From Sulfitobacter sp. W027 (GTDB lineage: Bacteria; Pseudomonadota; Alphaproteobacteria; Rhodobacterales; Rhodobacteraceae), in NCBI RefSeq assembly GCF_025143985.1, contig NZ_CP083564.1, positions 683,501 through 747,500 of the forward strand: a stretch of 64,000 bases of DNA, read 5' to 3'. The notes under the pieces are model-generated. The model saw only the letters and a list, made by a program, of their open reading frames with translations, made no database searches and had not been told where the DNA came from. The position numbers were made by a program, and so were the translations under genes. Every line of letters begins with the position of its first letter. Position 1 is the stretch's first letter. Shown here one piece after another: positions 48,709 through 61,123 of this stretch.

Positions 48709-49833
48709 TTAACCGCGCTTTTTGACGATGACGGAACCCACGGAGTAGCCCGCGCCGAAAGAGCAGATTAGCCCGGTGTCGCCATCCTTCAGATCGTCAG
48801 AATTCTTAGCAAAAGCGATGATTGACCCGGCGGAGGAGGTATTGGCGTAGTCCTGCAGAATGTTGGGCTGCTCACCCGTTTCTGGTTCCCGACCCAGGAC
48901 CTTGCGGCCAATGAAGTCGTTCATCGATTTGTTCGCCTGATGCAGCCAAATGCGTTTCAGATCTGAGGATTCCAATCCGTTGTCGGCCATATGCCCGCCG
49001 ATATGCTCGGCCACCATGGGCAACACTTCCTTAAACACTTTGCGCCCATTCTGCATGAATTGCATATCGCGCCGGTCGCTCAGCCCGTCGGGACGGGACC
49101 GACGGAGGAAGCCGTTGTTGTTGCGGATGTTGTTGGAATACTCGGTCGCGCAGCGGGTCGAGATGACGTCAAAACAGGGGCCGTCGGTATCCTCGGCACG
49201 TTCCAGCAAAGTGGCAGTGGCGACATCGCCAAAGATAAAGTGGCAATCCCGGTCGCGCCATTCGAGGTGGGCCGAGCAAATCTCAGGGTTCACCACCAGA
49301 GCCGAGCGGATGGAGCCGGAACGGATCATGTCCGCAGCCGCTTGTATACCGAAGGTGGCAGAAGAGCAGGCGACGTTCATGTCGAAAGCGAACCCTTTAA
49401 CCCCCAGCAGTTCTTGAATCTCAATAGCCACCGCAGGATAGGCGCGTTCCAGATTGGAGGCCGCGCAGATCACCGCATCCACATCAGCGGCGGTTTTGCC
49501 CGCAGCGGCGAGCGCTTTTTGCGCTGCGTCAACGGCCATTTCCGCCATCAATGACGGTTCCTCATCCGCGCGCTGGCGCAGCAATGGGTGCATGATGTTC
49601 GGGTCGAGCACGCCGGATTTATCCATGACATAGCGCTGCTCAATGCCGCTGGCTTTGACGATGAACTCTTCCGAGGAATGCGCCTTAGCCTCCAGAGTGC
49701 CTGCTTTGATCGCTTCGGCATTCTCGGTGTTATAGAGGTCGGCATAGGCGTTGAACGCTTCGACCAGTTCGGCGTTGGTGATGGTCTTCTGGGGCGTGAA
49801 AACGCCCGTACCGGTGATGGCGGCTTGATACAT
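48709..49833 (-). CDS. FabH-like beta-ketoacyl-ACP synthase III family protein
   Basis: 374 residues. The condensing Cys is in FDMNVACSSATFGIQAA, with His in IWLHQANKSMNDF and Asn in DYANTSSAGSIIAF, the triad of KAS III. It is about 50 residues longer than typical FabH (320), because of an extended N-terminal helical region with YNTENAEAIKAGTLEAKA. Relatives of this longer type in Pseudomonas prime fatty acid synthesis from acyl-CoA. It stands alone without plsX or other fab genes, so a secondary role is likely. Confidence 0.9.
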   Translation of the reverse strand: MYQAAITGTGVFTPQKTITNAELVEAFNAYADLYNTENAEAIKAGTLEAKAHSSEEFIVKASGIEQRYVMDKSGVLDPNIMHPLLRQRADEEPSLMAEMAVDAAQKALAAAGKTAADVDAVICAASNLERAYPAVAIEIQELLGVKGFAFDMNVACSSATFGIQAAADMIRSGSIRSALVVNPEICSAHLEWRDRDCHFIFGDVATATLLERAEDTDGPCFDVISTRCATEYSNNIRNNNGFLRRSRPDGLSDRRDMQFMQNGRKVFKEVLPMVAEHIGGHMADNGLESSDLKRIWLHQANKSMNDFIGRKVLGREPETGEQPNILQDYANTSSAGSIIAFAKNSDDLKDGDTGLICSFGAGYSVGSVIVKKRG

Positions 49834-50253
49834 CGGTGTTATCCCTTTCTCACCAACGGCATGGCTGGTCTACTTAAGCTGAGCAGCCCCGGAAGATTTG
49901 CAAGGGGCAGATTTAACGGTCGCTGCGCCCAAGGTGGATACTGTCTTCGGGAGTGCAGGTTTCGTACTTTAACCAAACCGCAACAGACTTGCCACGGCTA
50001 TGACGGCGCAGGCGTGGGAATGCCGCTACAGTTGCAGATATTGAGCGCAGCCGCCGTCGCGACGCGTCTTGACTATGCAACCGATAGTGCGCAGTGATCG
50101 GGCATTAACAATCATTAATTGTTCGAAATGAATTAGAGTTCTCTACTGCGGCGACGAAGCTGGCGATAATTTTACAGGCCATTTGATGGCAGGCTTCACG
50201 GCGTAAAGCACAGAAACTCCTTACGATTTGAACCTCCACAGAAGAGGGGTGTC
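49834..50253. other. Gene-free region between FabH-like gene and tad trio
   Basis: No gene is supported in these 420 bases; an open frame on the plus strand has no ribosome site or family pattern. It must hold divergent promoters. TTAA-N6-TTAA at 50105-50118 (TTAACAATCATTAA) stands out, near but not equal to the CtrA consensus TTAA-N7-TTAA. Confidence 0.5.
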
Positions 50254-51939
50254 ATGAGGCGCAGCGCTAAAATAGATACGCTTATCAATAGGATCGAGCG
50301 TTTTCGCAAAGATGAGGGTGGCGGCATGCTGGTCCTCATGTTGGCGGTTTTCTTTGGGATCACCATCTTTGGCGGACTTGCCGTAGATTTGGCAAACCAC
50401 GAGCGGACGCGGACAACTTTTCAAACTCACCTCGACAATGCCGTGCTTGCCGCCGCCAGCCTGTCACAGGACCTTGACCCCGAAGAAGTCGTGCGCAGCT
50501 ACCTGACCTCAGCGGGTCTTGACGCGTCCGAAGTCCTGATTGAGACCAGCGAAGAGAAGATCGGTGGCATACTCGTGGGCCGGACGGTCGAAGCCTCGCT
50601 CCCCGCCGGGCTGAACACTTATTTCTTTCGGTTTTTCGACATCGACACGCTTGGCATGACGATCAGTTCCGAAGCGACGGAGCGGGTGGAAGATATCGAA
50701 ATTTCGCTCGTGCTCGACGTCTCGGGCTCAATGGGGGAGATCACCAGCGACCGTAGCGGGATCAAGCTGACCCTTCTGAAAAATGCGGCCAGTGACTTCG
50801 TTGAGACTATTTTAAGCGATTCTGAAGAGGGGCGCGTGTCGATTTCGATTGTGCCCTATTCGACCAAGGTGAATGCGGGGGCGGCTTTGCTGGGTCAGTA
50901 TTCGGTGACCACAGAGCACAACTATTCGCACTGCGTGGATTTCGATGCAGATGACTTTACCCATCTTGGGATCAGCACGGCCTCTGAGTTGCAACGGACC
51001 GGGCATTTCCTGATTGGGAGTGAGTCATCTTGGACCCCGACTTCGGGCCAGTGGGTCTGTCGCTTTGATGCAGGTTTTCCGGTCACACCTTTGTCGAGTT
51101 CGATCCAAGAGCTGAAGGCGCAAATCTCGGCTCTTACCGCCTTGGGCTCAACTTCGATTGATATGGGGGCGAAATGGGGCTTGGCCTTGCTTGACCCTTC
51201 TGCGCAAAACCCGGTCGCCGGATTGATCGCTTCGGGTCAGATTGATGCCGCCTTCCAAGGCCGTCCGCATGCCTATGGTGCCGACAACAGCATGAAAGTT
51301 CTGGTGCTGATGACCGACGGCGAGAACCGCGAGGAGTATCGTCTGAAGCCTGAATACGCCTCAGGCCAATCAGATCTGATCAAGACGACCTATAGCGGCA
51401 GCACTTATTATTCTGTCGTCTCCTCAGAGATTAGCAGCGAGAATGACGACGATAGATCCTATCCCGAGCCCTATTTCTATGCGCTTCATCCCTTCGGAAG
51501 CCAGCGCATGTGGAGCAATGATACGCTCGCCAATAATTCCAGCTATCGCTACGCAAATAGGAGCACAGAAGAGCGCCTTGAGTGGCCAGAAGTCTGGGCG
51601 GAAATGTCGCCCTACTACTACGGCTACAACATGTATGCGCGGCGCTATAATTGGAATTGGTACTGGAATTCGCGGGCAACATGGTTCCGCAATAGTGTTC
51701 AATGGACGGTGGATTCTACAGAGAAAGACCGCCGCCTTCGCGAAATTTGCGGTGTGGCCAATACGGCGGGCGTTGTCATCTATTCGATTGGCATGGATGT
51801 CGACAACACCAACTCCCTCAACCTCCTGAAAGACTGCGCTTCTTCTGAAGCCCATTACTTCGACGTCGAGGGTTTGGAAATTCAGACCGCATTCGACATG
51901 ATCGCCGCGTCGATCTCTATGTTGAGGCTGACGAAATGA
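50254..51939 (+). CDS. TadG-like pilus assembly protein with von Willebrand factor A domain
   Basis: 561 residues. An N-terminal transmembrane helix (GGMLVLMLAVFFGITIFGG) follows a basic leader, as in TadG. The VWA domain starts near 148 with MIDAS LVLDVSGSMGEI (DxSxS) and later LMTDGEN. The last third carries an unusual Tyr/Trp/Asn-rich stretch (YYYGYNMYARR, YNWNWYWN near residue 450) before a closing Rossmann-like part. TadG proteins help assemble Flp/Tad pili. Four-base overlap with the next gene. Confidence 0.85.
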   Translation: MRRSAKIDTLINRIERFRKDEGGGMLVLMLAVFFGITIFGGLAVDLANHERTRTTFQTHLDNAVLAAASLSQDLDPEEVVRSYLTSAGLDASEVLIETSEEKIGGILVGRTVEASLPAGLNTYFFRFFDIDTLGMTISSEATERVEDIEISLVLDVSGSMGEITSDRSGIKLTLLKNAASDFVETILSDSEEGRVSISIVPYSTKVNAGAALLGQYSVTTEHNYSHCVDFDADDFTHLGISTASELQRTGHFLIGSESSWTPTSGQWVCRFDAGFPVTPLSSSIQELKAQISALTALGSTSIDMGAKWGLALLDPSAQNPVAGLIASGQIDAAFQGRPHAYGADNSMKVLVLMTDGENREEYRLKPEYASGQSDLIKTTYSGSTYYSVVSSEISSENDDDRSYPEPYFYALHPFGSQRMWSNDTLANNSSYRYANRSTEERLEWPEVWAEMSPYYYGYNMYARRYNWNWYWNSRATWFRNSVQWTVDSTEKDRRLREICGVANTAGVVIYSIGMDVDNTNSLNLLKDCASSEAHYFDVEGLEIQTAFDMIAASISMLRLTK

Positions 51940-52466
51940 CCCGCTTTTTCTCAGATCGCTTTCGCAAGTCCGAGGCGGGCGGGGTCACGATTGAGTTCGT
52001 CATCCTGCTACCGCTCGTTTTCTATTTCTTCTTTCTCGCGCTTGAGACCGGCCTGTGGAGCGCGCGTGAGATCATGCTGCGCCGAGCCACGAACCTTGCC
52101 GTCCGGGACGTGCGCCTGTCGACCGGCGTCACGCCAAGCTACGACGCTATGAAGGCGCTGATTTGCGAGCGTTCGGTTTTCGAGGCGGAGTGTCTTGAAA
52201 ACATCCGGATCGAAATGCGAGCAATGCCAGTCGCCAATTGGGCGGACTTGGGCGGGCCCGCCCCCTGTGTGGATCGCGATGAGGATTACGACCCAGCCAA
52301 CGGCTTTCGGCCCGGGCAGCAGAACAACCTGATGATGATGCGCGTGTGTCGTCTCTTCGATCCGCTTTTGCCCGGAACCGGTTTGGGGCGGCAATTGCCC
52401 GAAGGATCCGATGGTGAGTATGGTGTGCGGGTCACCACCGCCTTTGTGACGGAGCCGCGCGGATGA
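51936..52466 (+). CDS. TadE-like pilus assembly protein
   Basis: 176 residues. The TadE pattern is an N-terminal helix after a short basic leader: SEAGGVTIEFVILLPLVFYF with the conserved Glu (TIEF) followed by a long hydrophobic helix. The rest is a pseudopilin-like periplasmic domain with Cys pairs (CERSVFEAEC). Coupled by four-base overlaps to the genes on both sides. No tadA, cpaB or rcpC genes lie nearby. Confidence 0.85.
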   Translation: MTRFFSDRFRKSEAGGVTIEFVILLPLVFYFFFLALETGLWSAREIMLRRATNLAVRDVRLSTGVTPSYDAMKALICERSVFEAECLENIRIEMRAMPVANWADLGGPAPCVDRDEDYDPANGFRPGQQNNLMMMRVCRLFDPLLPGTGLGRQLPEGSDGEYGVRVTTAFVTEPRG

Positions 52467-53026
52467 TGGGGCATAGGTTAAAACGCTTTTTCAGCGCGGA
52501 AGAGGGCAGCCAGACGATTGCTTTTGTCGTTCTGCTGCCGTTGCTGGTCTGGTCGATCATGGCGATGCTGACCTTTACGGATGCTTTCCGCATCCGCGCA
52601 ATGGCAACCGATGCCACCGCCGTCATCGCCGATAGCCTGTCGCGGCAATCGACGCCGATTAATCTTGACGATCTGCTTGGCCTGCAATCGGTTGCTGAAC
52701 AGTTAACCGGCTATGAGGTGTCGCTGCGCGTCACGCAGGTTCGTTGTCTCCGGGACTGCGCCAATCTGGACCGACGAATCATTTTGGTGGATTTTTCGCA
52801 AGGCGTAGGCTTGGACAGTTTGCTGGACTTGGACTTTGTCGCCGGACAGTCGCGTCAGCGTGTGCCGTTGATGGCAGAAGGCGACCGTTTGGTGCTGGTT
52901 GAGACGTCCTTTATGCACGAACCGATTGCGCGGATCGGCTTAGAGGGTCGGGAGGTCAGCGTGTCTCACGCCACGCGGATGCGCTTTGCGCCGCAGCTTT
53001 GCTGGGTCAGTTGCATTATTAGCTAA
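52463..53026 (+). CDS. Second TadE/TadF-like pilus assembly protein
   Basis: 187 residues with the same plan: SAEEGSQTIAFVVLLPLLVW membrane helix after a short basic leader, then a small periplasmic domain with Cys residues (QVRCLRDCANLDRR). It lacks the Glu of the strict TadE motif (TIAF in place of TIEF), which suggests the TadF role. Last gene of the trio; it is convergent with carB. Confidence 0.8.
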   Translation: MMGHRLKRFFSAEEGSQTIAFVVLLPLLVWSIMAMLTFTDAFRIRAMATDATAVIADSLSRQSTPINLDDLLGLQSVAEQLTGYEVSLRVTQVRCLRDCANLDRRIILVDFSQGVGLDSLLDLDFVAGQSRQRVPLMAEGDRLVLVETSFMHEPIARIGLEGREVSVSHATRMRFAPQLCWVSCIIS

Positions 53027-53056
53027 ACAGGGGCGCGGCGGAACATCGGGCGACGG

Positions 53057-53083
53057 AAAAAGGGCTGCCCAATGGGCAGCCCC
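53057..53083 (-). terminator. Rho-independent terminator of carB
   Basis: Minus strand GGGCTGCCC ATT GGGCAGCCC, a nine-pair stem with a three-base loop followed by TTTTT. It is a few bases beyond the carB stop. Confidence 0.92.
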
Positions 53084-53089
53084 GAACTC

Positions 53090-56449
<3,360 letters not shown>

Positions 56450-56603
56450 GGCGGCCCCCTAAATTTGCAAATTGTCCTGCCTTATAGGCAAGGCGGCTCT
56501 GGCTGCAAGGGGGGAATGGCCCTGAAGACCCGAGAAATAAGGGTGGCCCTGTGGCTTCAACTATTAAAGGTGGCGTTCCGGTGCCGTCTGGGGACGGATT
56601 GGA

Positions 56604-57389
56604 TCAGCTTGGCGGGGCGGAACGTTTAGTATTAAGGAAAATGCGCAGTGTCGCCTCGAACTCGCGGGGTTTTTCGGCGTGGAGCCAATGGCCCGCCCCG
56701 GGAATTTTGGCAAAGCGCGCTTGCGGGAAAAGCGCCTTGATCGGCTCGCGATGCTCAGGCAGGACATATTCTGACGCGCCGCCCGAGAGGAACAGGGTCG
56801 GCCCCTCGAACTGACCGCTCACATCCTCGGGCCAGCCGATGATATTGGGCATCTCCGCCTCAAGCGCATCAAGGTTCAGCCGCCAGCGCTTGCCGGGCAG
56901 GTCGAGCGATTGGGTGAAAAAGCTTTGCAAGGCGCGCTCTACCCCCGCTGTGGCCAGTTGCGCTTCGGCGTCCGAGCGGCGTTCGATTTGGGTGAGGTCC
57001 ACGTCGCGCATGGCGTCGATGAACATCTGCTGCGTGTGGCCATAGGTAACGGGCGCAATATCGGCGACGATCACGCGGCGCAGCAGCTCGGGCCGGGTCA
57101 GCGCCAGCATCATCACCGACTTGCCGCCCATGGAGTGGCCGCAAATGTCCACCGGGCCGCCAAGATGGGTGATCACTTCGGCCAGATCTTGCGCCATTTC
57201 GGGGTAGCTGTGGGTGTCATGATGCGGGCTGGTGCCGTGGTTGCGCATGTCGACGGTGACAACAGGACGCTCGTCCGCGAGGCGTTTGGCGATCACGCCC
57301 CAGTTGCGGCCAGAGCCATAGAGGCCATGGACGATCAGCAGGGTCGGGCGGTCGGCGGCGGCTTCGCCATATTCGGTGTAATTCAACAT
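56604..57389 (-). CDS. Alpha/beta hydrolase (YbfF-like esterase)
   Basis: 261 residues. LLIVHGLYGSGRNWGVIAKR, nucleophile CGHSMGGKSVMMLALT, and His in IPGAGHWLHAEKP form the usual triad with an acid in between. The short lid and cytoplasmic location match YbfF acyl-CoA esterase relatives. It is divergent from the small membrane protein gene at 57443. Confidence 0.88.
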   Translation of the reverse strand: MLNYTEYGEAAADRPTLLIVHGLYGSGRNWGVIAKRLADERPVVTVDMRNHGTSPHHDTHSYPEMAQDLAEVITHLGGPVDICGHSMGGKSVMMLALTRPELLRRVIVADIAPVTYGHTQQMFIDAMRDVDLTQIERRSDAEAQLATAGVERALQSFFTQSLDLPGKRWRLNLDALEAEMPNIIGWPEDVSGQFEGPTLFLSGGASEYVLPEHREPIKALFPQARFAKIPGAGHWLHAEKPREFEATLRIFLNTKRSAPPS

Positions 57390-57442
57390 GCGGACAAATT
57401 ACGGGCATTGCAGCCCGGGGACCAGAGCGATTAGATGCGCGC

Positions 57443-57817
57443 ATGATTGACCGCCAAGATTTCAACACCCGCGCCGAAGTGCTGCGCCCCTTGTTCGAGG
57501 ACCGGTTGCGCATCAAAGCGCGCAATCTGCGCGATGCGTTTCACCGCGCCGGGCCGGAACTGCCGCGCGGCATTCGCGGTGACGGGGCTTTGTTAAGCAA
57601 GACCGAACATCTGGTCGCCAATCCCCATATCGCCCGTCAATTGGAGGATGCCCCCGTTTGGGCGGCCTTCAATCGGGTTGCGGCCCATTTGAAAGAAATT
57701 GACCCCAAGGCCCGGCGACGTGGGATCATCTTAGATCGCTTGGCAGGGATCGCCTTCAACATTCTCGTGGTCATCGTGGGCTTTGTGATCTGGCTTTGGT
57801 GGCGCGGCTACGTCTAA
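57443..57817 (+). CDS. Hypothetical protein with C-terminal membrane anchor
   Basis: 124 residues. The N-terminal 95 residues are charged and helical (FNTRAEVLRPLFEDRLRIKA, NRVAAHLKEIDPKARRRG); the end is a single transmembrane helix (IAFNILVVIVGFVIWLWWRG) with almost no tail. I do not recognise a family. It is convergent with the cupin gene. Good codon use supports that it is real. Confidence 0.7.
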   Translation: MIDRQDFNTRAEVLRPLFEDRLRIKARNLRDAFHRAGPELPRGIRGDGALLSKTEHLVANPHIARQLEDAPVWAAFNRVAAHLKEIDPKARRRGIILDRLAGIAFNILVVIVGFVIWLWWRGYV

Positions 57818-57835
57818 GCCGCCGCGCCGACTGGC

Positions 57836-58234
57836 TTAGGACGGGTCGTAATCCGCGTCCGCCACCTTTTCCATCCATTCGACCGCCTCACCGACCTGCG
57901 CCTCTTGCAAGGCGATATGGGTCATGGCGCTGTCGGGTGCGGCACCGTGCCAATGTTTCTCTCCGGGGCCGAACCAGACGACATCGCCCTTGTTCAGCGT
58001 TTGCACCGGGCTGCCTTCGGTCTGGGCGCGGCCTGTACCTTCGGTGACGATCAGCGTTTGGCCAAGCGGATGTGTATGCCACGCCGTGCGCGCACCGGGC
58101 TGAAAGGTCACGGTGACACCGCGCAAGCGGGCGGGGGCCGGGGCCGAGATCAGCGGGGTCATCTCGACCTCTCCGGTGAAATAATCGTCGGGGCCGGGTT
58201 CAGAGGGGCGGCTGCCCTTGGGGTGAATGATCAT
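57836..58234 (-). CDS. Cupin domain protein
   Basis: 132 residues, one small beta-barrel cupin. Motif 1 TAWHTHPLGQTLIVTEG has the two His and Glu ligands, and motif 2 GDVVWFGPGEKHWHGA the last His. Such small cupins include quercetinase-like and carboxymuconolactone-associated proteins; the substrate is unknown. It starts with ATG 58234 and is preceded by a gene-free region. Confidence 0.88.
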   Translation of the reverse strand: MIIHPKGSRPSEPGPDDYFTGEVEMTPLISAPAPARLRGVTVTFQPGARTAWHTHPLGQTLIVTEGTGRAQTEGSPVQTLNKGDVVWFGPGEKHWHGAAPDSAMTHIALQEAQVGEAVEWMEKVADADYDPS

Positions 58235-58336
58235 GCGGTTCTCCTTTGCAGGGGAATGTGGCGCGGGGAGGGGGGATCGGCAAGGGGGCTGTCTGGCGAT
58301 GATCGCCCGGAATCAAGGCGCTTTGCGCCGCCGGGC

Positions 58337-58368
58337 AGCGCCCGACCGCCCCATGGGCGGGCGCTTTT
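58337..58368 (+). terminator. Strong hairpin with T-run on the plus strand, no gene upstream
   Basis: AGCGCCCG and CGGGCGCT form an eight-pair outer stem with a further CCGCCC/GGGCGG pairing in the loop, followed by TTTTG. The nearest plus-strand gene ends over 500 bases earlier (57817), so the transcript it would end is unknown. Confidence 0.55.
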
Positions 58369-58478
58369 GCTGCCGGGCACATCATCTTGGCCGCACATCA
58401 TGGTTGAGAAATAAAGGGGTAGGAACGCAGGTTGCGATGCCCACCCGCGGTCGGGCGCCGCCCGGCCGGAGGGTAAAG

Positions 58479-58503
58479 TGGCCCCGCATCGCTGCGAGGG
58501 CCA
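58479..58503 (-). terminator. Possible terminator of glyA
   Basis: On the minus strand TGGCCC(T)CGCA GCGA TGCGGGGCCA folds with one bulge, just seven bases past the glyA stop. The following CTTTACC is only weakly T-rich. Confidence 0.5.
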
Positions 58504-58509
58504 AATTGC

Positions 58510-59787
58510 TTACAGGTTCGGATACATCGGGAAACGCTGGCACAGCGCTTCGACCTCGGCTTTCACCTTGGCCTCGACCTCGGCATTGCCATCGGCACCA
58601 TTGGCCGCCAGCCCGTCGACCACTTCGATAATCCAATCGGCGATCTGGCGGAACTCAGCCTCACCAAAGCCGCGCGTCGTGCCAGCAGGGGAGCCGAGAC
58701 GGATGCCCGAAGTTATCATCGGCTTTTCGGGATCAAACGGCACGCCGTTCTTGTTGCAGGTGATATGCGCCCGGCCCAGAGCCTTCTCGGTGTCGTTGCC
58801 CTTCACGCCTTTCGGGCGCAGATCGACCAGCACCACATGGGTGTCGGTGCCATGGGTCACGGTGTCGAGGCCACCTTTGATCAACTGATCCGACAGCGCC
58901 TGCGCATTGGCGATGACCTGCTTGGCGTAGGCTTTGAACTCGGGGCGCTGTGCTTCGCCAAAGGCCACGGCCTTGGCCGCGATCACATGCATCAGGGGGC
59001 CGCCCTGAATGCCCGGGAAGATGGCGGAGTTGATCTTCTTCGAGATCGCTTCGTCATTGGTCAGGATCATGCCGCCGCGCGGGCCGCGCAGGGTTTTGTG
59101 GGTGGTGGTCGTCGCCACATGCGCATGTGGGAAGGGAGAGGGATGCTCACCCGCCGCAACAAGACCCGCAAAGTGCGCCATGTCGACCAGCAGGTAGGCG
59201 CCCACGCTGTCGGCAATCTCGCGCATTTTGGCAAAGTCGATCTGTCGCGGAATGGCGGAACCGCCGGCGATGATCATCTTGGGCTTATGCTCAGCCGCCA
59301 GTTCGGCGACTTGGTCGTAGTCCAGCAGGTTGTCCTGCTTGCGCACACCGTATTGCACCGCGTTGAACCATTTGCCCGACTGGTTCGGCTTGGCCCCGTG
59401 GGTCAGGTGGCCGCCGGCATCAAGGCTCATCCCCAGAATAGTGTCGCCGGGTTGCAGCAGCGCGGTGAAGACACCCTGGTTCGCTTGGCTGCCGGAGTTC
59501 GGCTGCACATTGGCGAACTGGCAGTCGAACAGCGCGCAGGCGCGTTCGATGGCGAGGTTCTCGGCGACGTCGACATGCTCACAGCCGCCATAGTAGCGAC
59601 GGCCCGGATAGCCTTCGGCGTATTTATTGGTCATGATGCTGCCCTGCGCCTCAAGCACCGCAGCCGAGACGATGTTCTCGCTGGCGATCAACTCGATCTC
59701 GTCGCGCTGGCGGCTCAGTTCAGCGTCAATCGCAGCGGCGAGGGCCGGGTCGGAATCAGCAAGAGATTTGGTGAAGAAATCGGACAT
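58510..59787 (-). CDS. glyA: Serine hydroxymethyltransferase
   Basis: 425 residues. [35 protein letters not shown] and the PLP lysine in [19 protein letters not shown] are hallmark regions. It interconverts serine and glycine with tetrahydrofolate, feeding one-carbon units to purines and methionine. No glycine riboswitch is visible in the 180 bases before its start. It is divergent from nadK. Confidence 0.98.
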   Translation of the reverse strand: MSDFFTKSLADSDPALAAAIDAELSRQRDEIELIASENIVSAAVLEAQGSIMTNKYAEGYPGRRYYGGCEHVDVAENLAIERACALFDCQFANVQPNSGSQANQGVFTALLQPGDTILGMSLDAGGHLTHGAKPNQSGKWFNAVQYGVRKQDNLLDYDQVAELAAEHKPKMIIAGGSAIPRQIDFAKMREIADSVGAYLLVDMAHFAGLVAAGEHPSPFPHAHVATTTTHKTLRGPRGGMILTNDEAISKKINSAIFPGIQGGPLMHVIAAKAVAFGEAQRPEFKAYAKQVIANAQALSDQLIKGGLDTVTHGTDTHVVLVDLRPKGVKGNDTEKALGRAHITCNKNGVPFDPEKPMITSGIRLGSPAGTTRGFGEAEFRQIADWIIEVVDGLAANGADGNAEVEAKVKAEVEALCQRFPMYPNL

Positions 59788-59968
59788 CAGGGGATCCTCA
59801 TTGGGGCTGGTTTCGCGTGTTGCCTATCGGAAACGCGGGCCGAGGTGAAGGCTGTAAACCGACAGGTTGCAAGATATGTGCGTCAACACTGGTGGCGCGC
59901 GGAATAATGTGATTGTTTTGGCCCCAAACGCCGATGATCGGAAACTTCGCCGGGATGAGCCTGCTGAC

Positions 59969-60730
59969 ATGTCTCTAAAGATCGCTTTTGTGGCCAGCCG
60001 GGCCAGCGTGGCACAGACGGCGCGGGCCGCTTTGATCGGGCGCTATGGTGACGTGCCCCTGCGTCAGGCCGAGGTGATCGTGGCCTTGGGGGGTGACGGT
60101 TTCATGCTGCACACGCTGCACAGCACCCAAGACATGGACGCACCCGTCTATGGGATGAACCGCGGCACCATCGGCTTTTTGATGAACGCTTACCGCGAGG
60201 GCGATCTGCAAGCGCGGCTGGCGGCGGCGGAAGAGGCGGTGATCAACCCCTTGGTCATGCGCGCCACCCATATCGATGGGACCATCTCGACCGCGCTTGC
60301 GATCAATGAGGTGTCCTTGCTGCGTGCAGGGCCGCAGGCGGCCAAGCTGCGCATCACGATAGACGGGCGGCAGCGGATGGAGGAGCTTGTCTGCGACGGG
60401 GCGCTCGTGGCCACACCTGCGGGTTCCACCGCCTATAACTATTCCGCGCACGGGCCAATTTTGCCGATTGGGTCGGATGTCTTGGCCCTCACCCCAATCG
60501 CCGCCTTCCGCCCGCGCCGTTGGCGGGGGGCGCTGCTGCCCAAGCGGGCGACCGTGCGATTCGATGTGCAAGAGCCACAAAAGCGGCCTGTGATGGCCGA
60601 TGCCGACGGCCAGTCGCATCGCGATGTGACAACGGTTGAGGTATCCTCCGATCCAAGTATCAGCCACCGGATTCTCTTTGATCCCGGTCACGGGCTGGAA
60701 GAGCGGTTGATCTCGGAACAGTTCAACTGA
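59969..60730 (+). CDS. nadK: NAD kinase
   Basis: 253 residues from ATG 59969. [16 protein letters not shown] has the GGDG motif, [16 protein letters not shown] the NAD site, and [18 protein letters not shown] the second motif. It phosphorylates NAD to NADP. The frame upstream to 59867 is not family sequence and overlaps the glyA promoter region. Confidence 0.96.
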   Translation: MSLKIAFVASRASVAQTARAALIGRYGDVPLRQAEVIVALGGDGFMLHTLHSTQDMDAPVYGMNRGTIGFLMNAYREGDLQARLAAAEEAVINPLVMRATHIDGTISTALAINEVSLLRAGPQAAKLRITIDGRQRMEELVCDGALVATPAGSTAYNYSAHGPILPIGSDVLALTPIAAFRPRRWRGALLPKRATVRFDVQEPQKRPVMADADGQSHRDVTTVEVSSDPSISHRILFDPGHGLEERLISEQFN

Positions 60731-60860
60731 TCCTACCCATTCGGGTCTGGCAGCTTTCCGCCGCCGCGCCCCTGTGCCGGAACCCAAGTTTCACGTCAGC
60801 GTTGTACCTGAAAGAGCGGGATGTCCCCGCATCTTCGCAGCCGATGAAAGGAGACCTGCA

Positions 60861-61058
60861 ATGAATTGGGACCGTATCGAAGGCAATTGGAAACAGATGA
60901 CCGGCGCGGTAAAATCGCAATGGGGCGATCTGACCGACGACGAAATCGCCGAGGCCCGTGGCAACCGCGAGCAATTGGTGGGTAAGATTCAAGAACGCTA
61001 TGGCATCGCCAAAGACGAGGCCGAGCGTCAAGTCGATGACTTCGCTGCGAAACACTGA
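60861..61058 (+). CDS. CsbD family stress protein
   Basis: 65 residues. NWDRIEGNWKQMTGAVKSQW then LTDDEIAEARGNREQLVGKI and QERYGIAKDEAERQVDDF match CsbD exactly in plan. The family is a general stress protein of unknown mechanism. ATG 60861 has AAGGAGA eight bases upstream. A terminator follows. Confidence 0.95.
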   Translation: MNWDRIEGNWKQMTGAVKSQWGDLTDDEIAEARGNREQLVGKIQERYGIAKDEAERQVDDFAAKH

Positions 61059-61076
61059 TTTTCGTAGCTGGCATTA

Positions 61077-61107
61077 AAAAAGGCGACCCCCTCGGGGGTC
61101 GCCTTTT
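61077..61107. terminator. Bidirectional terminator between csbD and the carboxyspermidine dehydrogenase gene
   Basis: AGGCGACCCCC TC GGGGGTCGCCT has a ten to eleven pair stem with A-run on the left and TTTT on the right, so it works for both converging genes. Confidence 0.92.
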
Positions 61108-61123
61108 GCGTTTCAAGAGAGGC

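Noticed and set aside
59788..59968. Glycine riboswitch before glyA
   Set aside because: I could not find the tandem conserved core and linker expected for the glycine aptamer in this short region.
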